A stretch of 64,000 bases of DNA from Vagococcus silagei. Lineage in GTDB: Bacteria > Bacillota > Bacilli > Lactobacillales > Vagococcaceae. The notes under the pieces are model-generated. The model made no database searches. It was not told the DNA's origin and saw only the letters and a program-made list of their open reading frames with translations. Positions 17,186 through 25,592 of the stretch are shown piece after piece; the first letter of the stretch is position 1; each line of letters opens with the position of its first letter. Location: positions 212,042 to 276,041 of the forward strand of contig NZ_SDGV01000017.1 in the NCBI RefSeq assembly GCF_004795745.1, written 5' to 3'. A program made the translations under genes and the position numbers.

Positions 17186-17869
17186 CTATTTAATAATCTC
17201 TACGGTTGATTTAGGCGTTAAACCAAAGGCATTGCCCTCTTCCGTATCGATATGACACTCTAGACCAGCTTTTTCATCCACACGAATTGCCACATTATCT
17301 AATGTGCCACCGCGAATACCTGAAATTTTAATTGAGACGATTTCACCATTTCTCACATTAAATCGTTCAGCATCTTGTGGCAACATATGAATATGTCGTT
17401 GTGCCACAATCACACCTTTTTCAAGTTCCAATGAGCCTTTTGGTCCGACTAATGTAATACCCGCTGTATCTGTTAAATCTCCTGATAAACGGATTGTACC
17501 TTTAACACCAAGTTTAAATGTATCACCTTGTAAGATTTCAACTTGTGTTTCAGAACGCGTTGGTCCAAGGACACGAACTTTCTCAATGACCCCTTTTGGA
17601 CCACATAATGTTACACATTCTTGACAAGCATATTGGCCAGGTTGTGATAAATCTTTCATCGGTGTTAAACGATGTCCTGTACCGAATAGTTTTGCGACAG
17701 CTTGATCAGACAAGTGTACATGACGGTTTGATAAACCAACTGGGATCGCACTACTTGAGGTAACCGGACGAACTGTCGGTTTAATCTCAGATGTTGGATT
17801 CTTCGTTGGATCTTGCCCTGTCGTTAAAATACCTAACACACGGTCAAGTATTGCTTCATAATCTTCCAT
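17186..17869 (-). CDS. pduL: phosphate acyltransferase of PduL type (acetyl-CoA to acetyl phosphate)
   Basis: A 227-residue phosphotransacylase of the PduL family, unrelated to Pta. It turns acetyl-CoA plus phosphate into acetyl phosphate and recycles CoA inside the shell. The two metal-binding His motifs are present: 'SNRHVHLS' near residue 46 and 'AQRHIHM' near residue 155. The first ~20 residues ('MEDYEAILDRVLGILTTG') form an amphipathic helix followed by a polar linker, as expected for an encapsulation peptide. GAAGGAG is 7 bp before the ATG. It lies immediately after the aldehyde dehydrogenase that feeds it. In choline loci this position corresponds to the phosphotransacetylase of the pathway. 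Confidence 0.95.
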   Translation of the reverse strand: MEDYEAILDRVLGILTTGQDPTKNPTSEIKPTVRPVTSSSAIPVGLSNRHVHLSDQAVAKLFGTGHRLTPMKDLSQPGQYACQECVTLCGPKGVIEKVRVLGPTRSETQVEILQGDTFKLGVKGTIRLSGDLTDTAGITLVGPKGSLELEKGVIVAQRHIHMLPQDAERFNVRNGEIVSIKISGIRGGTLDNVAIRVDEKAGLECHIDTEEGNAFGLTPKSTVEIIK

Positions 17870-17886
17870 ATTAAAACTCCTTCAAA

Positions 17887-19407
17887 TTATGCATTTAAAC
17901 TCTTTAACATTGCTCTTACTAATGCTGATAATTCACTTGATTCATCAGCACTACTATTTTTTGTCGCTGATGTTACAGCATCACAAGTTGTATTTGCTGG
18001 GCAACCTTTTTCTTTAATTAACGCTTGGAAAGAGGCATCTTTTTCTGCTAATGTTGTCACATCTTTTAAACCATATGCTACTTTTTTAATATTTAATAAA
18101 TGTTTTGGACTCACGTTATCAGAAACTGAACTACCACCAAAAGTACCACAACCTAATGTAAATGAAATTGGTAAACCAGTACTAATACCTGTACCACCTT
18201 GACTACCACCAGTATTGACTAAAATTCTTGATGCTGGTTTAGCTGAGAATTTTAATATAATATCGTGATCATTAGTATGGATACTCATTGTATGACCAAT
18301 ACCATTTTGTAATAAATCAATACTTAGATGACAAGCTTCTTCCCAATCATTCACAACATAAAATGCTAAAACTGCTGTTAATTTTTCATAAGATAATGGA
18401 TAGCCTTCACCAACACCATCTTGTGCTCCAACTAAAACTTTTGTTCCTTGAGGAACTGAAATTCCAGCACCTTCAGCAATAACTTCTGCTGAACGACCTA
18501 CAAATTTTGCATTCATTGCATGTCCATTTTTAAAGAGTAACGCACAAACTTTCGCGGTTTCTTCAGGTGTCATGAAGTAACCACCTTGCGCTTTAAGCTC
18601 ACGTAACACTTCATCTTTATTTGAATGTTCACAGATAATTGATTGTTCTGAGGCACAAATTGTACCATTATCAAATGTTTTACTTGCTAAAATTGTTTTA
18701 ATTGCTTTTTTAACATCAGCTGTTTTTTCAATATAGGCTGGAGAATTTCCTGCACCCACACCAATTGCTGGTTTTCCAGAACTATAGGCTGCTTTAACCA
18801 TTCCTGGTCCGCCTGTTGCAATAATTAAATCGACTTCTGGCGCGTGCATTAATTCATTTGTTGAAGCCATTGTCGGTGTTGATACCCAACCAATGATTCC
18901 TTTAGGAGCACCTGCAGCAATTGCTGCTTCATACATCACTTCTGCTGCTTTTTTAGTACATTCACTAGCTGCTGGATGTGGCGCAATAATAATCGCATTA
19001 CGTGATTTCAAAGCAACCATAATTTTGAAAAAGACTGTTGATGTTGGATTTGTTGATGGAATAATTCCTAAAACAAGTCCGACTGGTTCTGCCACATCAA
19101 AAGTGCCATTTTCTGCATCTTCTCCGACAATACCAACTGTAGCCATGTCTTTAATTTCATCATAAAGTAATGTTGAAGCTGCATGATTTTTATAAGCTTT
19201 ATCAAGTGGCTTACCAAAACCTGTTTCTTTCACAGCTAACTCTGCTAAACAGACACTATGTTCTCTTGCAGCGTCACGCATACTTTGTAAAATTTTGTCT
19301 ACTTGTTCTGACGTAAATTGCGCCATCTCAGTTGCGGCTTGATGACCTGCTCTTGCTAAGTCTCTTGCTTCTTGGATTGAACGTAGATCTTTATCAAATT
19401 TTTCCAT
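17887..19407 (-). CDS. cutF: CoA-acylating acetaldehyde dehydrogenase of the choline microcompartment
   Basis: A 506-residue acylating aldehyde dehydrogenase (EutE/PduP-like). It oxidises acetaldehyde from choline cleavage to acetyl-CoA with NAD+. The catalytic cysteine is in 'GTICASEQ' (Cys251), and the cofactor segment 'GLVLGIIPSTNPTST' is intact. The C-terminus, after a Ser/Thr-rich linker, ends in the amphipathic helix 'SELSALVRAMLKSLNA', a likely encapsulation peptide that binds shell proteins. Compare the second, apparently inactive paralogue at 28139-29572. It is followed by pduL 17 bp downstream, and CoA can cycle between the two enzymes. Confidence 0.94.
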   Translation of the reverse strand: MEKFDKDLRSIQEARDLARAGHQAATEMAQFTSEQVDKILQSMRDAAREHSVCLAELAVKETGFGKPLDKAYKNHAASTLLYDEIKDMATVGIVGEDAENGTFDVAEPVGLVLGIIPSTNPTSTVFFKIMVALKSRNAIIIAPHPAASECTKKAAEVMYEAAIAAGAPKGIIGWVSTPTMASTNELMHAPEVDLIIATGGPGMVKAAYSSGKPAIGVGAGNSPAYIEKTADVKKAIKTILASKTFDNGTICASEQSIICEHSNKDEVLRELKAQGGYFMTPEETAKVCALLFKNGHAMNAKFVGRSAEVIAEGAGISVPQGTKVLVGAQDGVGEGYPLSYEKLTAVLAFYVVNDWEEACHLSIDLLQNGIGHTMSIHTNDHDIILKFSAKPASRILVNTGGSQGGTGISTGLPISFTLGCGTFGGSSVSDNVSPKHLLNIKKVAYGLKDVTTLAEKDASFQALIKEKGCPANTTCDAVTSATKNSSADESSELSALVRAMLKSLNA

Positions 19408-19430
19408 TTTTTTCGCTCCTACTTTACTGT

Positions 19431-20063
19431 TTACTTATTAAAGTAGCTAATAAATGCTTCAATAAGGTTGTCTTTGCTTGTTTTGTATAATTCTTTTTTA
19501 CTAATACTAAAATCAGAATGTGTTTTAGCTAATTTTCTTAAATCTGAAACTTTTAACGTATTCAAATGATTACGTGCAGCGTCTAAATCTTGCTCATTTA
19601 TTAATCCAACAAGTTTTTCTTCAGCTGGATCAAGAACAAGTGTCGCTGATTCTGATAATTCTTCTGTCGTTTTTTCTTCATCAACTTCAAAAGATTCTGT
19701 TACTGCGACCTCTTCAACAACTTCGATCGCTAAAGTTTCTTGAATTTCTTCAACTTGGTCAGGTTTAACATCTGTAGGAATATCTTCCTCTTGATCAAAG
19801 AAAACCGTCAAGCTATCTGCTGGTCTTGGAATAACATGAGTACTTTGAAGTGACATTTCAGATAAGCTTCGAACGGCCGCATCTCCTGCATCAACAGCAG
19901 CTTTAACAGCACCAACGTCTCCTTCAATAATCACTGTCACAAGTCCGCCACCAATTTCCTCTTCTGCCACCAAATTTACATTTGCGGCTTTTAACATGGC
20001 GTCACATGCTTCGACTGCTGATATTAGACCCATTGTTTCGATCATACCAATTGCTTGTCTCAT
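19431..20063 (-). CDS. BMC-H shell protein with long acidic linker and helical C-terminal domain
   Basis: A 210-residue protein. Residues 1-~90 are a regular BMC-H domain ('[20 protein letters not shown]' to 'STHVIPRP'). Residues ~95-150 are an acidic, low-complexity linker rich in Glu and Val. Residues ~155-210 form a small helical domain ('[14 protein letters not shown]...[13 protein letters not shown]') whose pattern resembles Rho N-terminal or SAP-like domains, which usually bind nucleic acid. Extended shell proteins such as EutK and PduK also carry C-terminal appendages, EutK's being helix-turn-helix-like. The shell domain is certain; the tail assignment is by pattern only. It sits between EutQ-like and aldehyde dehydrogenase genes. 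Confidence 0.88.
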   Translation of the reverse strand: MRQAIGMIETMGLISAVEACDAMLKAANVNLVAEEEIGGGLVTVIIEGDVGAVKAAVDAGDAAVRSLSEMSLQSTHVIPRPADSLTVFFDQEEDIPTDVKPDQVEEIQETLAIEVVEEVAVTESFEVDEEKTTEELSESATLVLDPAEEKLVGLINEQDLDAARNHLNTLKVSDLRKLAKTHSDFSISKKELYKTSKDNLIEAFISYFNK

Positions 20064-20085
20064 AATTGACTCCTTTATCCATTAT

Positions 20086-20676
20086 TTATTTAGGACATGT
20101 TGCATAAAAAGTCTTGGTCTTACCTTTAGATTTAAATGTTACCGTATTATTTTTCGGCATATATACAACATCTCCTGCTTTTGCCTGATATGTTTGGCCG
20201 TTAATTGTTAAACTTAAATTGCCTTCAACAACATAACTAATTTCTGCATCCAAAATATCATAGTCAAAAACAGAATCCTCAATCGTTAAAAAACCAGCTT
20301 TCATGGCAGTACTTTCTTCATTGATAACTTCTTGGAAAAATACTTTCGCATGAGGATTGTTTGTTTCTAATGATTCAAATTGAATACTATTACCATTGAC
20401 AACTTTTAAGCCCTCTTTCGAAATAGCTGCTTCAAAGGATTGACTGACTTCACCTTGCAACAACTTCTTCAACATCGCAACAATCATTTCTTTTGAAATA
20501 TCTTGTGAAGCTTGTTGAACGGGTTTTTGTCTTTCAATAGTTAAACCTAACTCTTCAACTAAATCCATTGCTAATGCTGTTACAATCGTTCCTTCTTCAA
20601 TCATGATTGGATTTACTTTGGTTTCATGATAGTATTCGATATCTTTAGCACTAATCAGCTTCTTCATTTCTATCAT
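20086..20676 (-). CDS. eutQ: EutQ-like cupin protein
   Basis: A 196-residue protein with the two parts of EutQ. The N-terminal region is helical ('LISAKDIEYYHETK...GTIVTALAMDLVEELGL'). The C-terminal half is a cupin barrel ('DYDILDAEISYVVEGNLSL', 'AKAGDVVYMPKNNTVTF'). EutQ has been reported to act as an acetate kinase in ethanolamine metabolism, so here it could make ATP from the acetyl phosphate of PduL. The start is either ATG 20676 or ATG 20667; GAGAAG lies better for the former. Metal-binding histidines common in other cupins are absent, as in EutQ. Transcribed after the vertex protein gene, 16 bp away. Confidence 0.88.
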   Translation of the reverse strand: MIEMKKLISAKDIEYYHETKVNPIMIEEGTIVTALAMDLVEELGLTIERQKPVQQASQDISKEMIVAMLKKLLQGEVSQSFEAAISKEGLKVVNGNSIQFESLETNNPHAKVFFQEVINEESTAMKAGFLTIEDSVFDYDILDAEISYVVEGNLSLTINGQTYQAKAGDVVYMPKNNTVTFKSKGKTKTFYATCPK

Positions 20677-20692
20677 TCTTTCTTCTCATATT

Positions 20693-20956
20693 TTAAACTG
20701 ATTCACAACTTTCATCGACAATCCCAATGACCGCTGCATCAATTGGAATGTCGTCGTCATCTAACATTCGTCTGGCTGCTGAACCTGTCGTAATAATCAC
20801 TCTGTCACCAATCCCTGCGCCGATAACATCACACACAATCAATCGTTCTCCATCACGACTACCACCATGAATTTCGGCTAACATTAGTTTTAAGCCGTTC
20901 ATTTTCTCAGACTTACGTGTCGCCCAAATGTTGTCAACTAACTCTGCAATTACCAT
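20693..20956 (-). CDS. eutN: BMC-P pentameric vertex protein (EutN/CcmL)
   Basis: An 87-residue EutN/CcmL/CsoS4 protein that forms the pentamers capping the shell corners. It has the family start 'MVIAELVDNIWATRKSEKMNGLKL', here split by me as 'MVIAELVDNIWATRK' and 'MNGLKLMLAEIHG'. It continues with 'VCDVIGAGIGDRVIITTGSAA' and ends with 'IDAAVIGIVDE'. It is the only pentamer gene in the operon, as expected for closed icosahedral shells. The start codon overlaps the last codons of the preceding BMC gene by 7 bp, so the two are translationally coupled. Confidence 0.95.
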   Translation of the reverse strand: MVIAELVDNIWATRKSEKMNGLKLMLAEIHGGSRDGERLIVCDVIGAGIGDRVIITTGSAARRMLDDDDIPIDAAVIGIVDESCESV

Positions 20957-21249
20957 ACGCGTGAATTCTCCTTCTTCTTAATTTCATTTAATGCTGCTTC
21001 AACAGATGCTGTATCTCCATAAATGGCTAACATAATCATATTTTGCGGGCAACTTCCTTTTATATCTTCAACGGTGACACCCACAGCTTTTTCAGCAACG
21101 TCAGCTGCACAAACCATTTCAATCAACTTTCCTTGAACCAAGCCAATTGCATCTGGTTTTATCAATGATTCACGAGGACCTGAACCCTTGCGACGATTTA
21201 AAATCGCTAAAGTATTCTCACCAGGTGACTTAATCATGCGACAGTCCAT
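20950..21249 (-). CDS. BMC-domain shell protein with N-terminal extension
   Basis: A ~99-residue shell protein. After a basic N-terminal stretch ('RMIKSPGENTLAILNRRKGS') the BMC domain follows: 'DAIGLVQGKLIEMVCAADVA', then 'GSCPQNMIMLAIYGDTASVE'. The BMC helix-strand pattern is clear but diverged from the PduA-like paralogues. It lacks the usual 'VIPRP' C-terminal segment. A GTG at 21258 would give three more residues, but AGGGG is spaced better for the ATG at 21249. It lies 13 bp after eutJ and overlaps the vertex protein gene. It likely makes a distinct hexamer with its own pore. Confidence 0.85.
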   Translation of the reverse strand: MDCRMIKSPGENTLAILNRRKGSGPRESLIKPDAIGLVQGKLIEMVCAADVAEKAVGVTVEDIKGSCPQNMIMLAIYGDTASVEAALNEIKKKENSRVW

Positions 21250-21262
21250 TTCAGCCACGCCC

Positions 21263-22108
21263 CTATTCTAAAATATCTTCCGTACAACTCTTGCCAATAC
21301 CTAATGGTGTTACAAATAGTGGTTGTTCAGGTTTAAAGGTTGGAATTTTCGTTACTTTTTCAATAATTTGTTCCATCCCGTTTAAACAAGCTGATCCGCC
21401 AACTAAGTAAATTGCATCGACTTGATACCCTTCAATTTGACGAAGAATAATACTCCCAATCTTTTCAACAACGGGTTGAAGGACATGAATCAATTCACCA
21501 TGATTCTTTTTATTACGTTTATAAAGTTCTGCTTCTTCAAAGGGAAGTTTATACGCACCAGCCACCACAAGTGATAAGTGGGTACCACCTGTTGCTTCAT
21601 CAGCTACTTTGATAACTTCACCATCTTTAAGAATTGAAATACCAGTCGTTCCACCACCAATATCAACAATTGCGCCATTTTGAATATCCATTACCTGGTT
21701 TGCTGCTGTGGGTTCATCAAGTAAATTTGTTAATTCAAAACCAGCACTTTGAATGACATTACGAATGGCGCCAGAATCCAACTCGTTTGTTCCAGGGGGG
21801 ATTGCAGATGCTGCAAACAATAGCTCAGTCTCTAACTCCGCTTCCAATTTTTCTTTTAGTTCACGTACAATATGAATGGCACCAATATAGTCAACGACCA
21901 TACCATCTTTAACCACATTCGCATACTTGTACGCACCGGCAACAGGTTGATAATTTTCATCTAGCACCGCTAATACGATGCATGCTGTTCCCAAATCTAC
22001 ACCCGTATAATAAACTGATGATTTAGTCTTTAACGGTTTTTCAATCACTTTTTCAAATTGGTGAACGAATTTATTGCATGACGTTAAGTCTAGACTAGCT
22101 GTTGTCAT
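21263..22108 (-). CDS. eutJ: EutJ-like actin/Hsp70-fold ATPase
   Basis: A 281-residue protein of the EutJ family. It has the actin/Hsp70 ATPase phosphate loops 'YTGVDLGTACIVLAVLDE' near residue 35 and 'GAIVDIGGGTTGISIL' near residue 150, and an adenosine motif 'AIYLVGGSACLNGM' near residue 240. EutJ is regarded as a chaperone-like ATPase for microcompartment enzymes; it may help fold or reactivate encapsulated proteins. GAGGAGA lies 5 bp before the ATG at 22108, and the gene overlaps the preceding gene by 14 bp. It is shared with ethanolamine loci, although no EutBC is present here. Confidence 0.92.
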   Translation of the reverse strand: MTTASLDLTSCNKFVHQFEKVIEKPLKTKSSVYYTGVDLGTACIVLAVLDENYQPVAGAYKYANVVKDGMVVDYIGAIHIVRELKEKLEAELETELLFAASAIPPGTNELDSGAIRNVIQSAGFELTNLLDEPTAANQVMDIQNGAIVDIGGGTTGISILKDGEVIKVADEATGGTHLSLVVAGAYKLPFEEAELYKRNKKNHGELIHVLQPVVEKIGSIILRQIEGYQVDAIYLVGGSACLNGMEQIIEKVTKIPTFKPEQPLFVTPLGIGKSCTEDILE

Positions 22109-22673
22109 CTGATTCTCCTCCTAATAATTGCTCAATACTTGCTTGAATTTCTATTTTAATTTGACCTAGTGCTTGAGAATGCACTTTGCTAAGGGTCTTC
22201 TCTAATTTCGTTAGTAAAAAGATAATTTTATTTAATTGAATAAGTAATGGTCCTTTATCGCTCAATGCTTGAGCTAACGAAAGTGTATACGTTTCATTAA
22301 CAATTAAAGAATCTGTTTCTGTTGAATTATCAACCATTGAAAGCTCTTCTAAGGCCATCAATTGATTTAATATATCAATTAATTTTTCACTAACAGTTAA
22401 ATTTAATGTGTTCGCCAGTGAAATTGCTTGGAAAAATTCTAAACGTAACCATTCAATTTCTGCCTTTTGATCATCATTTAATTGTGAGTCATTTGTTGGC
22501 TTAGTCGTTTTATTCTGTTGATAACGACCTTTAAAATCATTAAAACTAATATTACGATCCACCAAAAACTGACGTGCTTCGGGAGTTAATCGATCATTTT
22601 CTGATAGAGTATACGCTGAAAAAGGATTTTTTCGGTACGCACTTCTAAGCTCTATTTCAGTTACAAAATGCAT
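22095..22673 (-). CDS. EutT-like N-terminal domain protein, metal motif missing
   Basis: A 192-residue protein. The first ~50 residues ('FVTEIELRSAYRKNPF' and 'DRLTPEARQFLVDRNI') resemble the N-terminus of EutT-type cobalamin adenosyltransferase. The rest is helical and aligns only loosely. The cysteine and histidine metal-binding cluster of EutT is absent, and the protein is shorter than the ~260 residues usual for EutT. Choline cleavage by CutC needs no B12, so a cobalamin role would make little sense. It may be a core-assembly or scaffold protein. It begins at TAATG, overlapping the alcohol dehydrogenase stop by 1 bp. Confidence 0.6.
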   Translation of the reverse strand: MHFVTEIELRSAYRKNPFSAYTLSENDRLTPEARQFLVDRNISFNDFKGRYQQNKTTKPTNDSQLNDDQKAEIEWLRLEFFQAISLANTLNLTVSEKLIDILNQLMALEELSMVDNSTETDSLIVNETYTLSLAQALSDKGPLLIQLNKIIFLLTKLEKTLSKVHSQALGQIKIEIQASIEQLLGGESDDNS

Positions 22674-23812
22674 TAGAATCCCCCTCTACACAACCTCGTA
22701 TAAATTTTTGTTAATTCTTCACTTGTTGGTACTCTTGGATTTGTGATTGTACACTTATCTTCCAATGCTTTTTCAACCATACTTGGAATTGCATCAATAT
22801 ATTCATTAACATCAACACCGACATCATTGATATATTTTGGCATATTCATTTGTTTCATTTGACGATAAATCGCACTAATTAAACTATGAACCGTAGCCTT
22901 TGGTGTACCCGACTTGATACCTAAACAATTCGCAATCAATTCATAGCGTTTTAAGCTTGCAGTTTCATTTGCTAAATCCAAACCAGCATTATAAGAGATA
23001 ACCAGTGGTAATAACATAGCATTCGCACGACCATGAGGTACATGAAAGCGACCACCTAACGCATGGGCTAGACTATGACAAATTCCTAAAGACGCTTCGC
23101 TAAAAGCCATTCCTGCTAAACATGAAGCATTATGCATTTTTTCACGTCCTACAAGGTCTTCACCATCGCGAACAACTGGAACAAGATATTCCCAAACCAT
23201 CTTCATGGCCTTTTCAGCACATGCATCGGTAAAATCTGAGGCAGCTGTCGAAACAAAAGCCTCCATGCAATGTGTTAAGACATCCATTCCTGTGTCAGCA
23301 GTAATACTTTTTGGCACTGTCATTGTAAAACCAGGATCTAAAATTGCTAAATCTGGAATCATGCCGTCATCAACAAGTGCATATTTAGCTTGATTTTCTG
23401 GGTCTGAAATGACAGAAAATGCTGTTACTTCACTGCCTGTACCACTTGTTGTTGGAATACAAATTAACTGTGTATGCCCAACATGTGTCAACTCTTCATA
23501 CATTTGTCGAATTGATTTTGCAGAATCTAAAGCAGAGCCTCCCCCTAAAGCAATAAATGTTTTAGGTTGTATTTTTTTGGCGCAAGCAAGACCTGCTGCT
23601 ACAACATCAATTGTTGGATCTGGAATTACTTCTGAAAAAACGCTGTAATCCCATTTTTGTTGATCGAGTAAATCTGTAATCAAATCGACTTTTTTAGATT
23701 CTTTCATAAACGGATCACAGACAACCAGAACATTTCCTAATTCCATTGTCTCTAAAACAGATAAAGCTTGAACACCAAAGCTAATTTTTGTTGGCATTTT
23801 AAACATTCCCAT
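22673..23812 (-). CDS. cutO: iron-dependent alcohol dehydrogenase of the choline microcompartment
   Basis: A 379-residue type III (iron-activated) alcohol dehydrogenase close to PduQ/EutG. It reduces acetaldehyde to ethanol with NADH and so regenerates NAD+ for the aldehyde dehydrogenase. Motifs are 'ALGGGSALDSAKSIR', 'IPTTSGTGSEVTAFSVI', and the metal ligands in 'DVLTHCMEAF' (Asp/His) and 'CHSLAHALGGRFHVPHGRAN' (His residues). GGAAAGGAGG is about 8 bp before the ATG at 23812. The start overlaps the 3' end of the EutP-like gene by 14 bp. Length is normal for the family. Confidence 0.95.
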   Translation of the reverse strand: MGMFKMPTKISFGVQALSVLETMELGNVLVVCDPFMKESKKVDLITDLLDQQKWDYSVFSEVIPDPTIDVVAAGLACAKKIQPKTFIALGGGSALDSAKSIRQMYEELTHVGHTQLICIPTTSGTGSEVTAFSVISDPENQAKYALVDDGMIPDLAILDPGFTMTVPKSITADTGMDVLTHCMEAFVSTAASDFTDACAEKAMKMVWEYLVPVVRDGEDLVGREKMHNASCLAGMAFSEASLGICHSLAHALGGRFHVPHGRANAMLLPLVISYNAGLDLANETASLKRYELIANCLGIKSGTPKATVHSLISAIYRQMKQMNMPKYINDVGVDVNEYIDAIPSMVEKALEDKCTITNPRVPTSEELTKIYTRLCRGGF

Positions 23813-24263
23813 TTTTTGCCCTCCTTTCCTGTTGTACTCTTGTTAATAATCGTTTGAAATCAACCTCTTGATTTAGCTTTAAATAGCAATCATTGGTAGT
23901 TAAACCTGCTGCAAGCAACAGTCGTTGACGTCCTTCTTGACTTAAATCATCCTCAATTTCTGAAGAATCTGTTAAGACTTGAATGACGGGCTGATTAAAA
24001 ACTTTTTCAAAATTTGGTGGATACGCTTCTTTCACTTTTTGCCGTTTATGTAACATCAAAACAATATCTGCTTTTTGTTTCATCGCAATAATGTGCTTAT
24101 GCATCCAAGGACTTTCAAGATAAGTTCCTGGGACACAAATTGTATCTTGACCAAACGTGATATGTGCTTTTCTACGCCCACCTATTTCACCATGCTCAAT
24201 ATAATGCGCTAAAAAAGCTTTGCCTGCATGATTTGGGCCGATTATCAATATTCGTTTACTCAT
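23799..24263 (-). CDS. eutP: EutP/PduV-like protein with degenerate GTPase motifs
   Basis: A 154-residue member of the EutP/PduV group of small Ras-like proteins linked to microcompartments. The overall order of strands matches ('[20 protein letters not shown]', '[13 protein letters not shown]', '[10 protein letters not shown]', '[12 protein letters not shown]'). The P-loop reads GPNHAGKA, with Ala instead of the Mg-binding Ser/Thr, and the guanine-specificity NKxD motif reads LTDSS. Nucleotide binding is therefore doubtful; EutP itself has been described as an acetate kinase. The start ATG overlaps the stop of the shell gene upstream (ATGA). A structural role is an inference. Confidence 0.82.
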   Translation of the reverse strand: MSKRILIIGPNHAGKAFLAHYIEHGEIGGRRKAHITFGQDTICVPGTYLESPWMHKHIIAMKQKADIVLMLHKRQKVKEAYPPNFEKVFNQPVIQVLTDSSEIEDDLSQEGRQRLLLAAGLTTNDCYLKLNQEVDFKRLLTRVQQERRAKNGNV

Positions 24264-24604
24264 GTGCGAGTCACAGGTTCAACTTTAAAATTCAAAGTTT
24301 CACTTAAGATTCGCGTAACTTCAGATAAAGCAATATCGACACTCTTTACATCTCCTTGAATGACAACTGAACCTGTAAAACGATCTAAAAAACCGATTGT
24401 TACATCTGCTGCTTTACAGGCTATATCAGCTGCAATCATTGATGTTTCATAAGGAGATAGAGTTAAAATACCAATTGCTCCATAAGAATCAACACCCAAG
24501 GCTTCATAAATATCTTCAATTGGTGAGGCAATCAAATGTGCTAATGTCACTTGTTTTCCGGGTACCGATTCTTGTATGACGCGTTGAATTTCTTCTTGAG
24601 CCAT
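24260..24604 (-). CDS. eutS: circularly permuted BMC-H shell protein (EutS/PduU-like)
   Basis: A 114-residue shell protein of the EutS/PduU group, in which the BMC fold is circularly permuted and an N-terminal beta-barrel plugs the pore. Diagnostic segments are '[19 protein letters not shown]', '[20 protein letters not shown]' and '[18 protein letters not shown]'. Length equals that of EutS. GGAAGGAGA lies 7 bp before the ATG. It comes directly after the activase gene and overlaps the EutP-like gene by 4 bp, so shell and accessory proteins are translationally coupled. Confidence 0.94.
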   Translation of the reverse strand: MAQEEIQRVIQESVPGKQVTLAHLIASPIEDIYEALGVDSYGAIGILTLSPYETSMIAADIACKAADVTIGFLDRFTGSVVIQGDVKSVDIALSEVTRILSETLNFKVEPVTRT

Positions 24605-24619
24605 TTTAACTCTCCTTCC

Positions 24620-25567
24620 TTAGTGTCGAATCACACGAACAGGGAAATCATATTCTGAAATCCATGATTCAATTTGATCTAATTCTTCTTTATTTAAACT
24701 TGGGTCCCCACTAACGGGGTATTCCATACCTAACTGTCCATACTTATTCACGCCTAATTTATGGTAAGGCAGTAAATCAATCCCAAAGAAGTTTGGGTAA
24801 TCTTTATACGGTAAAAGGAAATCAACAATTGCTTGAATTTCTTCACGACTTGAATTAATTCCTTTTAACATCGGCATTCTGATTTGAATTTTATGACCTG
24901 TTTCAAGTAATTCTTGCAAATTTTTTAGAATTCGTTCGTTACTGATACCTGTCAATTCATTATGTCTGACCGGATCCATATGTTTTAAATCATATAAGAA
25001 TAAATCACAGTATTCGGCAATTTTGGGTAACCATTTACTTCTAGTATGGCCACAAGTTTCAATCGCAGTATGAATACCATCATTCTTACATGCTTTTAAG
25101 ATTGCTACGGCTGCTTCTGGCTGAGCAGTACATTCCCCACCACTCAGTGTCACACCACCACCAGACATTTCGTAGAAAGCATCATCTTCATGAATGACTT
25201 CCATTAACTCAGAGATACTTTTTATCTCACCAGTAATGTTTAAAGCATTCATCGGACAAACTTCAACACATTTTCGACAGCCATTACAGATTTTTTCGCG
25301 ATCTACTTGATGCACGCCGTTTTCGTCCATGAAGTGGATGCCCATCGGACAGACATCCACACATGCACGACAATCCGTACAAATACTTCTTTGATACATT
25401 ACTTCATATTTTTTATGCAAGCCTTCAGGATTGGCACACCACGTACAACGCAACGGACATCCTTTAAAAAAGACGATTGTACGGACCCCAGGACCATCGT
25501 AAAGACTGTATTTTTGCACATTAAAAACCATAATCTGACGTTCAATGGCATTTTCTGTTTTACTCAT
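24620..25567 (-). CDS. cutD: choline TMA-lyase activating enzyme (radical SAM)
   Basis: A 315-residue glycyl-radical-enzyme activase. The radical SAM cluster is in 'FFKGCPLRCTWCANPEG' (CxxxCxxC), and two ferredoxin-type 4Fe-4S motifs follow: 'CTDCRACVDVCP' and 'CNGCRKCVEVCP'. 'MSGGGVTLSGGECTAQPEA' is the SAM-binding GGE segment. It uses S-adenosylmethionine to place the radical on Gly823 of CutC. The start at 25567 (MSKTE) is preferred because the AGGAG site touches the ATG at 25579 but lies 12 bp before this one. It directly follows cutC and is expected to be oxygen-sensitive. Confidence 0.95.
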   Translation of the reverse strand: MSKTENAIERQIMVFNVQKYSLYDGPGVRTIVFFKGCPLRCTWCANPEGLHKKYEVMYQRSICTDCRACVDVCPMGIHFMDENGVHQVDREKICNGCRKCVEVCPMNALNITGEIKSISELMEVIHEDDAFYEMSGGGVTLSGGECTAQPEAAVAILKACKNDGIHTAIETCGHTRSKWLPKIAEYCDLFLYDLKHMDPVRHNELTGISNERILKNLQELLETGHKIQIRMPMLKGINSSREEIQAIVDFLLPYKDYPNFFGIDLLPYHKLGVNKYGQLGMEYPVSGDPSLNKEELDQIESWISEYDFPVRVIRH

Positions 25568-25592
25568 GACTACAATCATCTCCTGATCTTTT

